A stretch of 64,000 bases of DNA, taken from NCBI RefSeq assembly GCF_963576615.1, contig NC_088717.1, positions 56,189,526 through 56,253,525 on the forward strand, read 5' to 3'. The notes under the pieces were generated by a model. It did no database searches, was not told where the DNA came from, and saw only the letters and a program-made list of their open reading frames with translations. Origin of the DNA: Watersipora subatra. Taxonomy: Eukaryota; Bryozoa; Gymnolaemata; Cheilostomatida; Watersiporidae. Below, in pieces: positions 1 to 12,860 of this stretch (position 1 is the stretch's first letter; each line of letters opens with the position of its first letter). A program made the translations under genes and the position numbers.

Positions 1-849
1 AAAGCAAAACAAATATCTGCATCTTACAAAGTTTCACTTTGTAAGATCTTATATTTTTATCACACTTTATTGTTAGCAATGACTAGTCGTGTTAGACGCA
101 TTACAGTTTTTACTAATTTTAGATCTATGGACTTTGGGTGATTGTTATTGAACAATAATACTAATAAAAGTTATTACTCATATTTTATCAGTAATAATAA
201 TGCCACAAACTGTAATAATATTGATAAATCGTCCAACTCGGACACAATCGCAGTTTTTTGAAAATAAGCGAAAAATGGTATGTTCTCATTTTGCAATGCA
301 TTTGTAGTATTTTTCATTACATCAGCTACTGTAAATTTGTATAATAATTAATTTGGTACAAAAATGTTGTTGATAGACCGTGTGGTTCAAAAGTTATGAC
401 GATTTATATGCGCTCCTGACAAATATTAGGTTTTTTCGAAACCATAATTACTTGTAAAAAAATTAATTTGGTAGCGAAAAAGTTAATGAAGCACATACTG
501 ATGACTCATGATGATCTCTCACGATGCACGAGACTGCTTAGTGTACGTGTATAGAAGGAGACGTGATAATGGCAAAGGTTATTGAAATAGGTAAAGGGTA
601 GACAACTTTAATTATATAAAATATAAGTTTTTAACACGGGGATATATATTATGTATCTCCTTATAAATTTGGTATCTATATTATATACATACTCATGTAA
701 AAAGGAAGAAGGCAACATTTTTCTAAAAATTATAATTAATAAAAAAACATGAGCAAACAACTTCCGATCCAATCTTTAGTAAAATCTAGCAGTTACTTTT
801 ATGAAGAAAGTGAAAGTGGTGCAAAGTGAAAGTGAAAGTGGTGCAATGG

Positions 850-1400
850 AGATGGAACAACTCCCAAATTCATGACTGCAAATTGCTTTAATTACATTTT
901 GTATTTCAAGCCAATGTTAAGATTTTTCTACCAGATCTTCCCAATTTAAAGCTACTGGAAGCGATTCATGAGCAACAGTATTGGCATACTCGTCACCTGC
1001 GACTGTTGCTATTAGTGGTGACTCGTCTATCTTGTTTACGATTCGTGAAAATGGATCAGCAATATTTCTTGTACCACGTTGGACACTACACAAAATTTGA
1101 ATGACTGCAAACGCAAAGCATAGTGTTTTATTCTAGGCAGGGATTTAGTTTTCGGAGTGATGAATATGAATTTGGACTGTTATCATTTGAAACTTGGTTC
1201 CAACGAGGTACATCATAAAGTGTTCACAGTTCCAAACCAATGAAAGCGTCTTTCTCTCTGACTACCATTTTTCAATATTGGACAATGACGTATACCCATA
1301 AACAATAACGCAATCAACACCATTTTGAGTTTGTATAAGTACTGTATAAGTACTAAACCAAATAGACCTTTGTCTAAAAGAGTTTTACAGTTTGTCTAAA
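850..1400 (-). mobile_element. Ty3/Gypsy pol fossil in unit A
   Basis: Broken remnant of a Ty3/Gypsy pol gene, minus strand. It shows the RNase H end and the linker before the integrase, recognised by the match to the other units. It is shorter than the copies in units B-D. There are many breaks, so it is old; it was probably amplified as part of the array unit. Confidence 0.75.
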
Positions 1401-2469
1401 ACTGTACCCCAAGAATCAACTAGCGTTCATTACAACCAGCTGTTTTCTGTTTTTTTTGCCATATTAATACTCGGTGAGGTAGCTTCAATAACTTTTGAGA
1501 AGAATAAATGAAATTATTAATTTCACATATAGATGAGTTATCCTCTCTTCAGAAGCTCTGACTGAATGCTTTGCACGTGTGTTTAGTTCTGTTGTTGCTA
1601 TGGCAACTAATGTTTACATAATAATAATCTTATTATTCGCTAGAAGCATCTTATCTGACACAATGTATACTGAAAGACTACTTCTAACTCTCAACCTGAG
1701 GAGGATATATACAGATAGTCTAGTCACTAGTTTAAACATTTTAGCATTTTATATTTTCAAATTTATAAATGCATTTCTTTCTGTTATTAATTCCTAATTT
1801 TTTACAATTGAGTGAAGCTAGCTAATTTCCTTTACAACATTTTCTCTTCAATACTTAAAACATGTTTTTTTTTACAAAACACCATAAAATAACTTAAAAT
1901 ATTTAACTTAAAACCTTTTTTGAAAGAACATAAAATATAATAAAACTTAGTAAAAGTACCTCCTTTGACCTTCTCCACATCGGAATCAAATTACCCGGTT
2001 CTAGAATATCTTTTAAATCTGAGTTATTTGCTTATGATGCAATTTAGCATTGACATTACTTTACATCTACCGAAAATTCCTAAACTAATTAAAATATCAA
2101 GCGCAGCTACCTATACGGATGTTAGTTGTCTACTCCTTCCTACTCTATCCGCTGCTATGTTGATGCTAATGATCATACTAACAGATGCACATAGTGCTTC
2201 CTTATTGTAGTCCAATCGTTGGACAATTATAGTAGAAATTGTTTGAATTATTAATTATTCTTCACACAAAGTAAAGTTAATTACAGAATACTCTTAGCAA
2301 ATGAACTTGATGTTTGAATTATTGGACTGATTTCATGAAATTGCTGAGAAGTAAACAACAACATAGAACTTTCTAGAATAAACAAGCCCTATACATAACA
2401 GTAATGTCAAGAATGCACAGGTTCTACTTAAACTAGTGATGTCACAGATTTTGTTGAGATTACGCATTG

Positions 2470-2638
2470 CTGCTACCTGTGTCAAGTTGTATATCTCCCC
2501 TGCTCTCTAGCCTTCTCCAGCTGTTCGAATACTGAGCAAATACCCGCCGAGCAAGTTTTCTCACTCCTTTTGATAGCTTCCTCTGCTGTTCAACGCTCCG
2601 CCGCTGTGTTTCTCCGCTGCATACTGCCTAAAGTAATC
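2470..2638 (+). promoter_or_regulatory. Probable 5' noncoding exon and promoter region of array gene (copy A)
   Basis: A GC- and pyrimidine-richer block, conserved in all four units, ends in a strong donor (AATC|GTAAGT). An acceptor lies about 170 bp further on, directly before the ATG. A CRE-like TGATGTCACA sits at about 2437-2446. Equivalent donors follow 8374, 14086 and 20365. I infer a 5' untranslated exon; its start is not visible. Confidence 0.4.
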
Positions 2639-2816
2639 GTAAGTATTATCAAGTTACTCTATGATATAAACTGTTTGAAATATTTCGGTTAACAAACTCT
2701 TAACTTTGTTAATGACGATACTGACAAAAAAGAGAAAACTAGAATAGAGCTTGGTTAAGCTTCTTCATGGTCTTTATGTATGTTATAATAATATCATTTT
2801 TAAATTACAGAGCGAT

Positions 2817-3810
2817 ATGAGCATCCAGACATTGTGCCAATCGTGTAACGACAAATGGTGCGAAACATGCAACCTCAAACTTGCAAGAGATTTTGATAGG
2901 ACCAAACGTGAGTGTTATTTACTTATGCTGTTACGCTGATGCTACTTGCAGCTTGTGACTAACTGGGTCATATGTTTGGTCTTGTCAGCTTATTAATCTT
3001 GGTAAAGCTAAGCTTTAACAATGCCAATAAACAGACCTTAAGTTTTTGTAAAATACTGTTCTAGTTTTATTTCACATTAGATTTAAAACAAAACACTATT
3101 GGCTACTGGGAGGTACTGCTGACATATACAATGTCTTTGTATCCTTAGAAAACTAATCCTATAGTCATGTCATAAATGTTTCCATTACCAACACCTCTAA
3201 CAGTTGTGTTGTGATACTTTTATAATTTTAATTCCCGATTTACAGCAAAATAATAATTACAGCAAAATTTAACAGCAACATTTAAAGAAGGCGAGAGCTT
3301 CCACAATGTGTTACACTAAATAATAATCACCTAAAAGAATGTAGAGCAGCGCTGACACGCTATTACCTTCTCTTGATAGGTCCCCTCGAAGATATAAGAC
3401 CAAACGGTTACCACCAACCTTCAACGAGTTACCATCAAACTCCATCAACGTCGACTTCACCTCCTTTATCATCGTCTTTATCTACTTCACTTCCAGCGGC
3501 AGAGCCCAGTCCTATGAAAATCTACCGTGACTACGCTAACGACAACAATTTCAACGCCTATACACTCAGTGCAAGACGACCGATTCAACTTGACAGCTCG
3601 ACTAACACGCGACCTCGACAACTAGACTTGTGGAACGAGACGACTCAAACAATGACAAGAACAACCAATAATTTTACTCAAACGGAAACCAATACTACTG
3701 ACAAGGAGACATTGACTGACAATGTGACTACAGACACACCGACTTTGACGGACTGGGCCCTGCCGCTTTTTCATTTTTGTTTTTCCTCGTTTCTTCATTC
3801 ATTTCTTTAA
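2817..3810 (+). CDS. Array gene, copy A: 173-aa Cys4, Ser/Thr-rich protein of unknown function
   Basis: I do not recognise the family. The coding exons are 2817-2907 and 3380-3810. The first opens after acceptor TTACAG (ends 2810) with ATG at 2817 and ends at an AAAC|GTGAGT donor. The second follows GATAG and ends at TAA 3808-3810. The split codon restores Arg. A 5' noncoding exon probably ends at 2638 (donor GTAAGT), since ATG lies six bases inside the next exon. The protein starts with a CQSCNDKWCETC motif (C-x2-C-x4-C-x2-C, residues ~8-19), which could bind zinc. A Ser/Pro/Thr-rich stretch follows (~40-65), then a conserved block beginning MKIYRDYANDNNFNAY, a Thr/Asn-rich part (~115-145), and a hydrophobic C-terminus with three Phe pairs or singles. 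Copy A has the most private changes (for example MSIQT, LARDFDRTK). A tail anchor or mucin-like role is only a guess. Confidence 0.6.
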
Positions 3811-4156
3811 CAAATACATTTATTCCTTTCCTCTACACCAACTTATTAAGCTTGTTTCTATCCTTTTTTCCTTGTGGAATTCATTATAGCAATGCTAATA
3901 ACATATCACATTACTTCAACACCAAGCAGAAAAAATAACTGACGCATGGTTTGCTAGCAGCAGTTCAAAAACATGATTTAAGCAAGCTCTTTAATTGAAT
4001 TGATTTTTAAGGTGAAAATATTATTAGTATTTTGTGTAAAATATAGCTAATGAAAAATGTAACACTCACTACAGTTTATATGTACAGCTATTGATGTATT
4101 TTCGGAGGAACTGCGCAACACTAAATTATATCACACTCTGTAGTTATGCAATTAAG

Positions 4157-4186
4157 AATTATAAGCTAACTAACTAGCTTATAATT
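4157..4186. repeat. Perfect 12-bp inverted repeat, unit A
   Basis: AATTATAAGCTA and its exact reverse complement are separated by ACTAAC. It sits directly before the SINE. The same palindrome is found at 9891-9920 and 15617-15646, and not in unit D. Confidence 0.9.
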
Positions 4187-4197
4187 AGTTAGCATTA

Positions 4198-4392
4198 GTG
4201 GGAGCAGCTTTGTGGGTTCGGTGGTTAAGGCGCTGTCTTATGATCAGTAGGTTAGTGGTTCGAACCGCAGACGGACCATGAGTAGTGTTAGGAAACGCAA
4301 ACTGGTTCCCCATCCGTGCCCCAGCGTATATAAGAAGGGCAACTGGCACACCCGCGTGACTAAAAACAAAACCTGACAAAAAAAAACAGAGG
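4198..4392 (+). mobile_element. tRNA-derived SINE, unit A
   Basis: The head looks like a tRNA gene. A box A (TGGTTAAGGCG, 4222-4232) and a box B (GGTTCGAACCG, 4257-4267) lie at the spacing of a pol III type-2 promoter, with an anticodon-loop-like CTTATGA between them. A tRNA-unrelated body of about 100 bp follows and ends in an A-rich run near 4378-4387. It is not an intact tRNA: the sequence after box B does not close an acceptor stem with the start. No clear target-site duplication was found. Confidence 0.7.
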
Positions 4393-5929
4393 AGTCCCTC
4401 TATGAGCTAATAGACTGTACATGGTACTTATGAGGTCAGTAGGTCAATTGACCTCTCTGTCTGACATTCTATCACACTGTCACAAGAAACGTATTGTAGA
4501 ATTTGACTAGTAGTTTATGAGATATTTTAATAATCGTAGGTAACCATGGTGATCAATGTGCCTTCTTCCTAACCTTCTTCAAAGATCGGTTGCTAGAAGC
4601 TATAATTAGAGCAGTGTTTGTCTATCCGTCATCCGTTTGTCCAAAGCAAAACAAATATCTGCATGCATTGAGTCCATAAAAAATATATTAGCATCCCATT
4701 TTCAGCGTAGTTTCACTTTGTAAGATCTTATATTTTTATTACACTTTATTGTTAGCAATGACTAGTCGTGTTAGACGCATTACAGTTTTTACTAATTTTA
4801 GATCTATGGACTTTGGGTTATTGTTATTGAACAATAATACTAATAAAAGTTATTGCTCATATTTTATCTGTAATAATAATGCCACAAACTGTAATAATAT
4901 TGATAAATCGTCCAACTCGGACACGCTCGCAGTTCTTTTGAAAATGGTCGAAAAATGGTGTGTTCTCATTTTGCAATGCATTTGTAGTATTTTTCATTAC
5001 ATCAGATACTATAAATTTGTATAATAATTAATTTGGTACAAAATATTGTTGATAGGCCGTGTGGTTCAAAAGTTATGACGATTTATATGCGCCCCTGACA
5101 AATATTAGATTTTATCGAAATCATAATTACGTACTTGTAAAGAAATTAATTTGGTAGCGAAAAAGTTAACGAAGCACATACTGATTACTCATGATGATCT
5201 CTCACCATGCACGAGACTGCTGAGTGTACGTGTATAGAAGGAGAAGTGATAATGGCAAAAGTTATGGAAAAAGGTAAAGGGTAGACAACTTTAATTATAT
5301 AAAAGATAAGTTTTTAACAGGGGGATGTATATTATGTATCTCCCTATAAACTTGGTATATATGTTATATACATACTCATGTAAAAAGGAAGAAGGCAACA
5401 TTTTTCTAAAAATTATAACACTTAATAAAAAACATGAGCAAACAACTTCCTATTCAATATTTAGTAAAATCTAGCAGTTACTTTTATGAAGAAAGTGAAA
5501 GTGGTGCAAAGTAAATCAGGACTGAAATAACTAGAAATGGACAGACTAAAATATTTCAGTAATTACCGATAGAATTCAAAATAACAGTTATGAAAACAGC
5601 AGTATGTAGATAACCGAGTTATATAATTATTTAAATGTTACATAGTTTCTGTTAAACTAGCTTTGTATTTCTAGCTTTTCTATTTCTATTTCAGCTCACG
5701 ACTATTGTAGCGGATCCCTTGGTTCAAAGTTATGTTGTCACATACGGGTGATGAAGCATAGCGTATATTCTATTTATTATTTATGATTGTCAACCCCGTG
5801 AAAATACAATAAAACAATAACTTGATTGTCGATAAAAGGTTATTAAAAGTATGTTAATTATACAGTTGGTCATCTGTGAAGCCATTAGTAACATATAAAA
5901 TAAAACACCTAAAATGAAAGATATAACAT

Positions 5930-7140
5930 TTACCTTAATAACATATCCAGGAGATTGCTAAATAGTATGCGAGTCTCTTTCTGGTTAATGCTTGATTATA
6001 TATGTATATGACATTGGTGTAATGATGAAACATACCAATAAGAGAAACTATCAGCATTAAAAAACGGAGATGTTTTGAGTTACCGCACCCTTTGAGGTAC
6101 TCTTGAAACTCATGCGCAATAAATCGGCCCACTGTTCGTTCTTAAAATAGCACAAAAACCAAACCTGCAAAACACTGTGTTCAGGAATTCAATTTTTTTT
6201 CGCCTCGGAAGTTCAGATCCAAAAAATTCATACTCAAAATAGCGACGATAATAATCAATGACAACAATGACTGATTAACCATTTGGTAGAGGTCTTAAGA
6301 TATCTTGGACCAAGACCAAGGTTTGCCTGAAAACTTTGTCATAGAAACTGTTTGCGGTGGATCAAGTTGTGAAACAGTCATGCAATCTAAACGCTGAAGG
6401 CAATAGTTCTCAGCCTGTTTGTCAATACCTTTACTTCCGAGTCGCTGTTTGGTTTTGACAATTCCTTGATGTTCTTCACGTGGTAACTCTATCACACGCT
6501 CTCTCAAGCTTACAAGAATCATGATACGATTGCCTCTCAACAGCACTCCATTTTTGTCACTGAGCTCACTAGCTATAGATTTGAAAGAGGTGGAACAACT
6601 ACCAAATTCGTGACTGCAAATTGCTTTAATCACATTTTGTATTTCAAGCCAATGTTAAGATTTTTCTACCAGATCTTCCCAATTTAAAGCTACTGGAAGC
6701 GATTCATGAGCAAAAGTATTGGCATACTTGTCACCTTGGACTGTTGCTATCAGTGGTGACTCGTCTATCTTGTTTACGATTCGTGAAAATGGATCAGCAA
6801 TATTTCTTGTACCACGTTGGACACTACACGAAATTTGAATGACTGCAAACGCAAAGCCCAGTGTTTTATTCTAGGCAGGTATTTAGTTTTCGGAGTGATG
6901 AATATGAATTTGGACTGTTATCATTTGAAACTTGGTTCCAATGAGGTACATCATAAAGTGTTCACAGTTCCAAACCAATGAAAGCGTCTTTCTCTCTGAC
7001 TACCAATTTTCAATATTGGACAATGACGTATATCCATAAACAATAACGCGATCAACACCATTTGGAGTTTGTATAAGTACTGTATAAGTACTAAACCAAA
7101 TAGATCTCTGTCTAAAAGAGTTTTACAGTTCATCTAAAAC
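5930..7140 (-). mobile_element. Ty3/Gypsy pol fossil in unit B (RNase H, integrase)
   Basis: Broken pol remnant read on the minus strand. It includes a RNase H-like part, a linker with the family motif NIADPFSR, an integrase zinc-finger segment (HQGIVKTKQRL followed by a CxxRLDC-type pair) and the start of an integrase core. No flanking LTRs were recognised. It is degraded by several breaks and is clearly old. Confidence 0.85.
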
Positions 7141-8549
7141 TGTACCCCAAGAATCAACTAGTGCTCATTACAACAAGCTGTTTTCTGTTTTTTTGCCATA
7201 TTAATACTTGGTGAGGTAGCTTCAATAACTTTTGAGAAAAATAAATGAAATTATTAAATTCACATATAGATGAGTTATCCTCTCTTCAGAAGCTCTGACT
7301 GAATGCTTTCCATGCGTGTTTAGTTCTGTTGTTGCTATGGCAACTAATGTTTACACAATAATAATCTTATTATTCGCTACAAGCATCTTATCTGACACAA
7401 TGAATACTGAAAGACTACTTTTAACTCTCAACCTGAGGATGATATATACAGATAATCTAGCCACCAGTTTAAACATTTTAGCATTTTACATTCTCAAATT
7501 TATAAATGCATTTCTTTCTGTTATTAGTTCCTAATTTTTTACAATTGAGTGAAGCTAGCTAATTTCCTTTACGACATTTTCTCTTCAATACTTAAAACAT
7601 GTTTTTTTTACAAAATACGTTAAAATAACCTAAAATATTTAACTTAAAACCTTTCTTGAAAGAACATAAAATATAATAAAACTTAGTAAAATTACCTCCC
7701 TTGACCTTCTCCACATCGGAATCAAATTACCCGGTTCTAGAATATCTTTTAAATCTAAGTTATTTGCTTATGATGCCATTTAGCCAAGACATTACTTTAC
7801 ATCTACCGAAAATTCCTAAACTAATTAAAATATCAAGCGCAGCTACCTATACGGATGTTAGTTGTCTACTCCTTCCTACTCTATCCGCTGCTGTGTTGAT
7901 GCTAATGATCATACTAACAGATGCACATAGTGCTTCCTTATTGTAGTCCAACCGTTAGACAATTATAGTAGAAATTGTTTGAATTATTAATTATTCTTCA
8001 CACAAAGTAAAGTTAATTACAGAATACTCTTAGCAAATGAACTTGATGTTTAAATTATTGGACTGATTTCATGAAATTGCTGAGAAGTAAAAAACAACAT
8101 AGAACTTTCTAGAATAAACAAGCCCTATACATAACAGTAATGTCAAGAATGCACAGGTTCTACTTAAACTAGTGATGTCACAGAATTTGTTGAGATTACG
8201 TATTGCTGCTACCTGTGTCAAGTTGTATATCTCCCCTGCTCTCTAGCCTTCTCCAGCTGTTCGAATACTGAGCAAATACCCGCTGAGCAAGTTTTCTCAT
8301 TCCTTTTGATAGCTTCCTCTGCTGTTCAACGCTTCGCCGCTGTTTTTCCCCGCTGCATACTGCCTAAAGTAATCGTAAGTATTATCAAGTTACTCTATGA
8401 TATAAACTGTCTGAAATATTTCGGTTAACAAACTCTTAACTTTGTTAACAATACTGACAAGAAAGAGTAAACTAGAATAGAGCTTGGTTAAGCTTATTTA
8501 TGGTCTTTATGTATGTTATAATAGTATCATTTTTAAATTACACAGCGAG

Positions 8550-9543
8550 ATGAGCACCCAGACATTGTGCCAATCGTGTAACGACAAATGGTGCGAAACA
8601 TGCAACCTCAAATTTGCAAGAAATTTTGATGGGACCAAACGTGAGTGTTATTTACTTATGCTGTTACGCTGATGCTACTTGTAGCTTGTGACTAACTTGG
8701 TTATATGTTTGGTCTTGTCAGCTTATTAACCTTGGTAAAGCAAAGCTTTAACAATGCCAATAAACAGACCTTAATTTCTTGTAAAACACTGTTCTAGTTT
8801 TATTTCACATTAGATTTAAGACAAAACACTATTGGCTACTGGGAGGTACTGCTGACATATACAATGTCTTTGTATCCTTAGAGAATTAATCCTATAGTCA
8901 TGTCATAAATGTTTCCATTATCAACACCTCTAACAGTTGTGTTGTGTTACTTTTATAATTTTATTTCCAGATTTACAACAAAATAATAATTACAGCAAAA
9001 TTTAACAGCAAAATTTTAAGAAGGCGAGAGCTTCCGCAATGTGTTACACTAAATAATAATCACCTAAAAGAATGTAGAACAGCGCTGACACGCTATTACC
9101 TTCTCTTGATAGGTCCCCTCGAAGATATAAGACCAAACGGTTACCACCAGCCTTCAACGAGTTACCTTCAAACTCCATCAACCTCGACTTCACCTCCTTT
9201 ATCATCGTCTTTATCTACTTCACCTCCAGCGGCAGAGCCCAGTCCTATGAAAATCTACCGTGACTACGCTAACGACAACAATTTTAACGCCTATATACTC
9301 AGTGCAAGACGACCGATTCAACTTGACAGCTCGACTAACACGCGACCTCGACGACTGGACTTGTGGAATGAGACGACTCAAACAACGACAACAACAACCA
9401 ATAATTTTACTCAAACGGAAACCAATACTACTGACAAGGAGACATTGACTGACAATGTGACTACAGACAGACCGACTTTGACGGACTGGGCCCTGCCGCT
9501 TTTTCATTTTTGTTTTTCTTCGTTTCTTCATTCATTTCTTTAA
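8550..9543 (+). CDS. Array gene, copy B: 173-aa Cys4, Ser/Thr-rich protein
   Basis: Second copy of the array gene, with exons 8550-8640 and 9113-9543 (91 and 431 nt, exactly as in the other copies). The first coding exon sits behind a slightly changed acceptor (TTACACAG). The donor AAAC|GTGAGT and the acceptor GATAG are unchanged. The upstream noncoding exon would end at 8374 (AATC|GTAAGT). The protein keeps the CQSCNDKWCETC motif, the MKIYRDYANDNNFNAY block, the SARRPIQLDSSTNTRPR block and the hydrophobic tail. It differs from copy C mainly at single Ser/Thr-region residues. The function is unknown. The intact frame, conserved splice sites and constant length support a real gene over a chance reading frame. 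Confidence 0.62.
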
Positions 9544-9890
9544 CAAATACATTTATTCCTTTCCTCCACACCAACTTATTAAGCTTGTTTCTATCCTTTT
9601 TTCCTTGTGGAAATCATTATAGCAATGCTAATAACATATCACATTACTTCAACACCAAGCAGAAAAAATAACTGGCGCATGGTTTGCTAGCAACAGTTCA
9701 AAAACATGATTTAAGCAAGCTCTTCAATTGAATTGATTTTTAAAGGTGAAAATATTATTAGTATTTTGTGCAAAATATAGCTAATGAAAAATGTAACACT
9801 CACTACAGTTGATATGAACAGCTATTGATGTATTTTCGGAGGAACTGCGCAACACTAAATTATATCACACTCTGTAGTTATACAGTTAGG

Positions 9891-9920
9891 AATTATAAGC
9901 TAACTAACTAGCTTATAATT
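9891..9920. repeat. Perfect 12-bp inverted repeat, unit B
   Basis: Same palindrome as at 4157-4186, again about a dozen bases before the SINE head. Confidence 0.9.
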
Positions 9921-9931
9921 AGTTAGCATTA

Positions 9932-10126
9932 GTGGGAGCAGCTTTGTGGGTTCGGTGGTTAAGGCGCTGTCTTATGATCAGTAGGTTAGTCGTTCGAACC
10001 GCAGATGGACCATGAGTAGCGTTAGGAAAGGCAAACTGGTTCCCCATTCGTGCCCCAGCGTATATAAGAAGGGCAACTAGCACACCCGTGGGACTGAAAA
10101 CAAAACCTGACAATAAACAGAGGAGT
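9932..10126 (+). mobile_element. tRNA-derived SINE, unit B
   Basis: Counterpart of the unit A SINE, with the same box A and a box B changed by one base (CGTTCGAACC). The body is nearly the same. It sits at the same place in the unit, so it was probably duplicated with the unit and not inserted independently. Confidence 0.7.
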
Positions 10127-11659
10127 CCCTCTGTGAGCTGATAGACTGTACATAGTACTTATGAGGTCAATAGGTCAATTGACCTCTCTGTCTGACATTC
10201 TACAACACTGTCACAAGAAACGTATTGTAGAATTTGACTAGTAGTTTATGAGATATTTTAATAAGCGTCGGTAACCTTGGTGATCAACGTGCCTTCTTCA
10301 TAACCTTCTTCAAAGATCGGTTGCTAGAAGCTATAATTAGAGCAGTGTTTGTCCATCCGTCATCCGTTTGTCCAAAGCAAAACAAATATCTGCATGCGTT
10401 GAGCCCATAAAAATATATTAGCATCCCATTTTCAGCGTAGTTTCACTTTGTAAGATCTTATATTTTTATCACACTTTATTGTTAGCAATAACTAGTCATG
10501 TTAGACGCATTACAGTTTTTACTAATATTAGATCTATGGACTTTGGGTGATTGTTATTGAACAATAATACTAATAAAAGTTATTACTCATATTTTATCAG
10601 TAATAATAATGCCACAAACTGTAATAATATTGATAAATCATCCAACTCAGACACGCTCGCAGTTGTTGTTGAAAATGGTCGAAAAATGGTATGTTCTCAA
10701 TTTGCAATGCATTTGTAGTATTTTTCATTACATCAGCTACTGTAACTTTGTATAATAATTAATCTGGTACAAAAATACTGTTGATAGACCGTGTGGTTCA
10801 AAAGTTATGACGATTTATATGCGCCCCTGACAAATATTAGATTTTATCGAAACCATAATTACTTGTAAAAAAATTAATTTGGTAGCGAAAAAGTTAATGA
10901 ATCACATACTGATAACTCATGACGATCTCTCACGATGCACAAGACTGCTGAGTGTACATGTATAGAAGGAGATTTGATAATGGCAAAAGTTATTGAAATA
11001 GGTAAAGGGTAGACAACTTTAACTATATAAAAGATAAGTTTTTAACAAGGATATGTATATTATCTATCTCCCTATAAATTTGGTACAAATATTATATACA
11101 TACTCATGTAAAAAGGAAGAAGGCAACATTTTTCTAAAAATTATAACAATTAATAAAAAAACATGAGCAAACAACTTCCGATCCAATATTTAGCAAAATC
11201 TAGCAGTTACTTTTATGAAGAAAGTGAAAGTGGTGCAAAGTAAATCAGGACTGAAATAACTAGAAATGGACAGACTAAAATATGTCAGTAATTAACGATA
11301 AAATTCAAAATAACAGTTTTGAAAACAGCAGTATGTAGATAACCGAGTTATATATTAATTTAAATGTTACATAGTTTCTTTTAAACTAGCTTTGTATTTC
11401 TAGCTTTTCTATTTCTATTTCAGCTCACGGGTATTGTAGCGGATCCCCTGGTTCATAGTTATGTTGTCACATACGAGTGATGAGGCATAGCGTATATTCT
11501 ATTCAAATTTATTATTTATGCTTGTCAACCCAGTGAAACTACAATAAAACAATAACTTGATTGTCGATAAAACGTTATTGAAAGTATGTTAATTATACAG
11601 TTGGTCATCTGTGAAGCCATTGGTAACATATAAAATAAAACACATAAAATGAAAGATAT

Positions 11660-12860
11660 ATCATTTACCTTAATAAAACATCCAGGAGATTGCTAAATAG
11701 TATGCAATTCTCTTTCTAGTTAATACTTGGTTATATATGTACGTATATAATATAAGAGAAACTATCAGCATTGAAAAACGGAAATGTTTTGAGTTACCGC
11801 ACCCCTTGAGGTAATCTTGAAACTCATGCGCAATAAATTGGCCCACTGTTCATTCGTAGCATGGCACAAAAACCAAACCTGCAAAACACTGTGTTCAAGA
11901 ATTCAATTTTTTTTCGCTCTAGAAGTTCGGATCCAAAAAATTCATACTCAAAATAGCGATGATAATAATCAATGACAACAATGACTGATTAACCATTTGG
12001 TAGAGGTCTTAAGATATTTTGGACCAAGACCAAGGTTTGCCTGAAAACTTTGTCATAGAAACTGTTTGCAGTGGATCAAGTTGTGAAACAGTCATGCAAT
12101 CTAAACGCTGAAGGCAATAGTTCTCAGCCTGTTTATCAATACCTTTACTTCCGAGTCGCTGTTTGGTTTTGACAATTCCTTGATGTTCTTCACATGCTAA
12201 CTCTATCACACGCTCTCTCAAGCTTACAAGAATCATGATACGATTGCCTCTCAACAGCACTCCATTTTTGTCACTGAGCTCACTAGCTATAGATTTGAAA
12301 GAGGTGGAACAACTCCCAAAGTCATGACTGCAAATTGCTTTAATCACATTTTGTATTTCAAGCCAATGTTAAGATTTTTCTACCAGATCTTCCCAATTTA
12401 AAGCTACTGGAAGCGATTCATGAGCAACAGTATTGGCATACTCGTCACCTACGACTGTTGCTATTAGCGGTGACTCGTCTATCTTGTTCACCATTCGTGA
12501 AAATAGATCAGCAATATTTCTTGTACCACGTTGGACACTACACGAAATTTGAATGACTGCAAACGCAAAGCATAGTGTTCTATTCTAGGCAGGGATTTAG
12601 TTTTCGGAGTGATGAATATGAATTTGTACTGTTATCATTTGAAACTTGGTTCCAACGAGGTACATCGTAAAGTGTTCACAGTTCCAAACCAATGAAAGCG
12701 TCTTTCTCTCTGACTACCATTTTTCAATATTGGACAATGACGTACACCCATAAACAATAACGCGATCAACACCATTTTGAGTTTGTATAAGTACTGTATA
12801 AGTACTAAACCAAATAGACCTCTGTCTAAAAGAGTTTTACAGTTTGTCTAAAACTGTACC
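11660..12860 (-). mobile_element. Ty3/Gypsy pol fossil in unit C
   Basis: Same remnant as in unit B at the same place in the unit, on the minus strand: RNase H part, linker, integrase zinc-finger segment and part of the core. It is broken in several places. Its position inside the repeat unit shows it was present before the array expanded. Confidence 0.85.

Noticed and set aside
1579-1797. 72-residue frame (also at 7316 and 19306) and the 81-residue frame at 1965, 7701 and 19692
   Set aside because: They open with GTG or TTG, unit C breaks both frames, and no splice or start context is conserved. They recur only because the whole unit recurs.
4157-4186. Rho-independent-like terminator
   Set aside because: This is an animal genome. 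The palindrome is AT-rich and duplicated with the unit.
4198-4275. Functional tRNA gene in units A-C
   Set aside because: The A and B boxes are good, but the acceptor stem does not pair and a SINE body with an A-rich tail follows.
4749-5024. 91-residue frame starting MLAMTSRVRR, weakly like the Ser/Asp stretch near 63300
   Set aside because: Open only in unit B. The resemblance is too short to call a piggyBac N-terminus.
9220-9531. Antisense 103-residue frame across exon 3 of the array gene
   Set aside because: Its length varies between copies and is explained by the codon bias of the Thr/Ser-rich sense frame.
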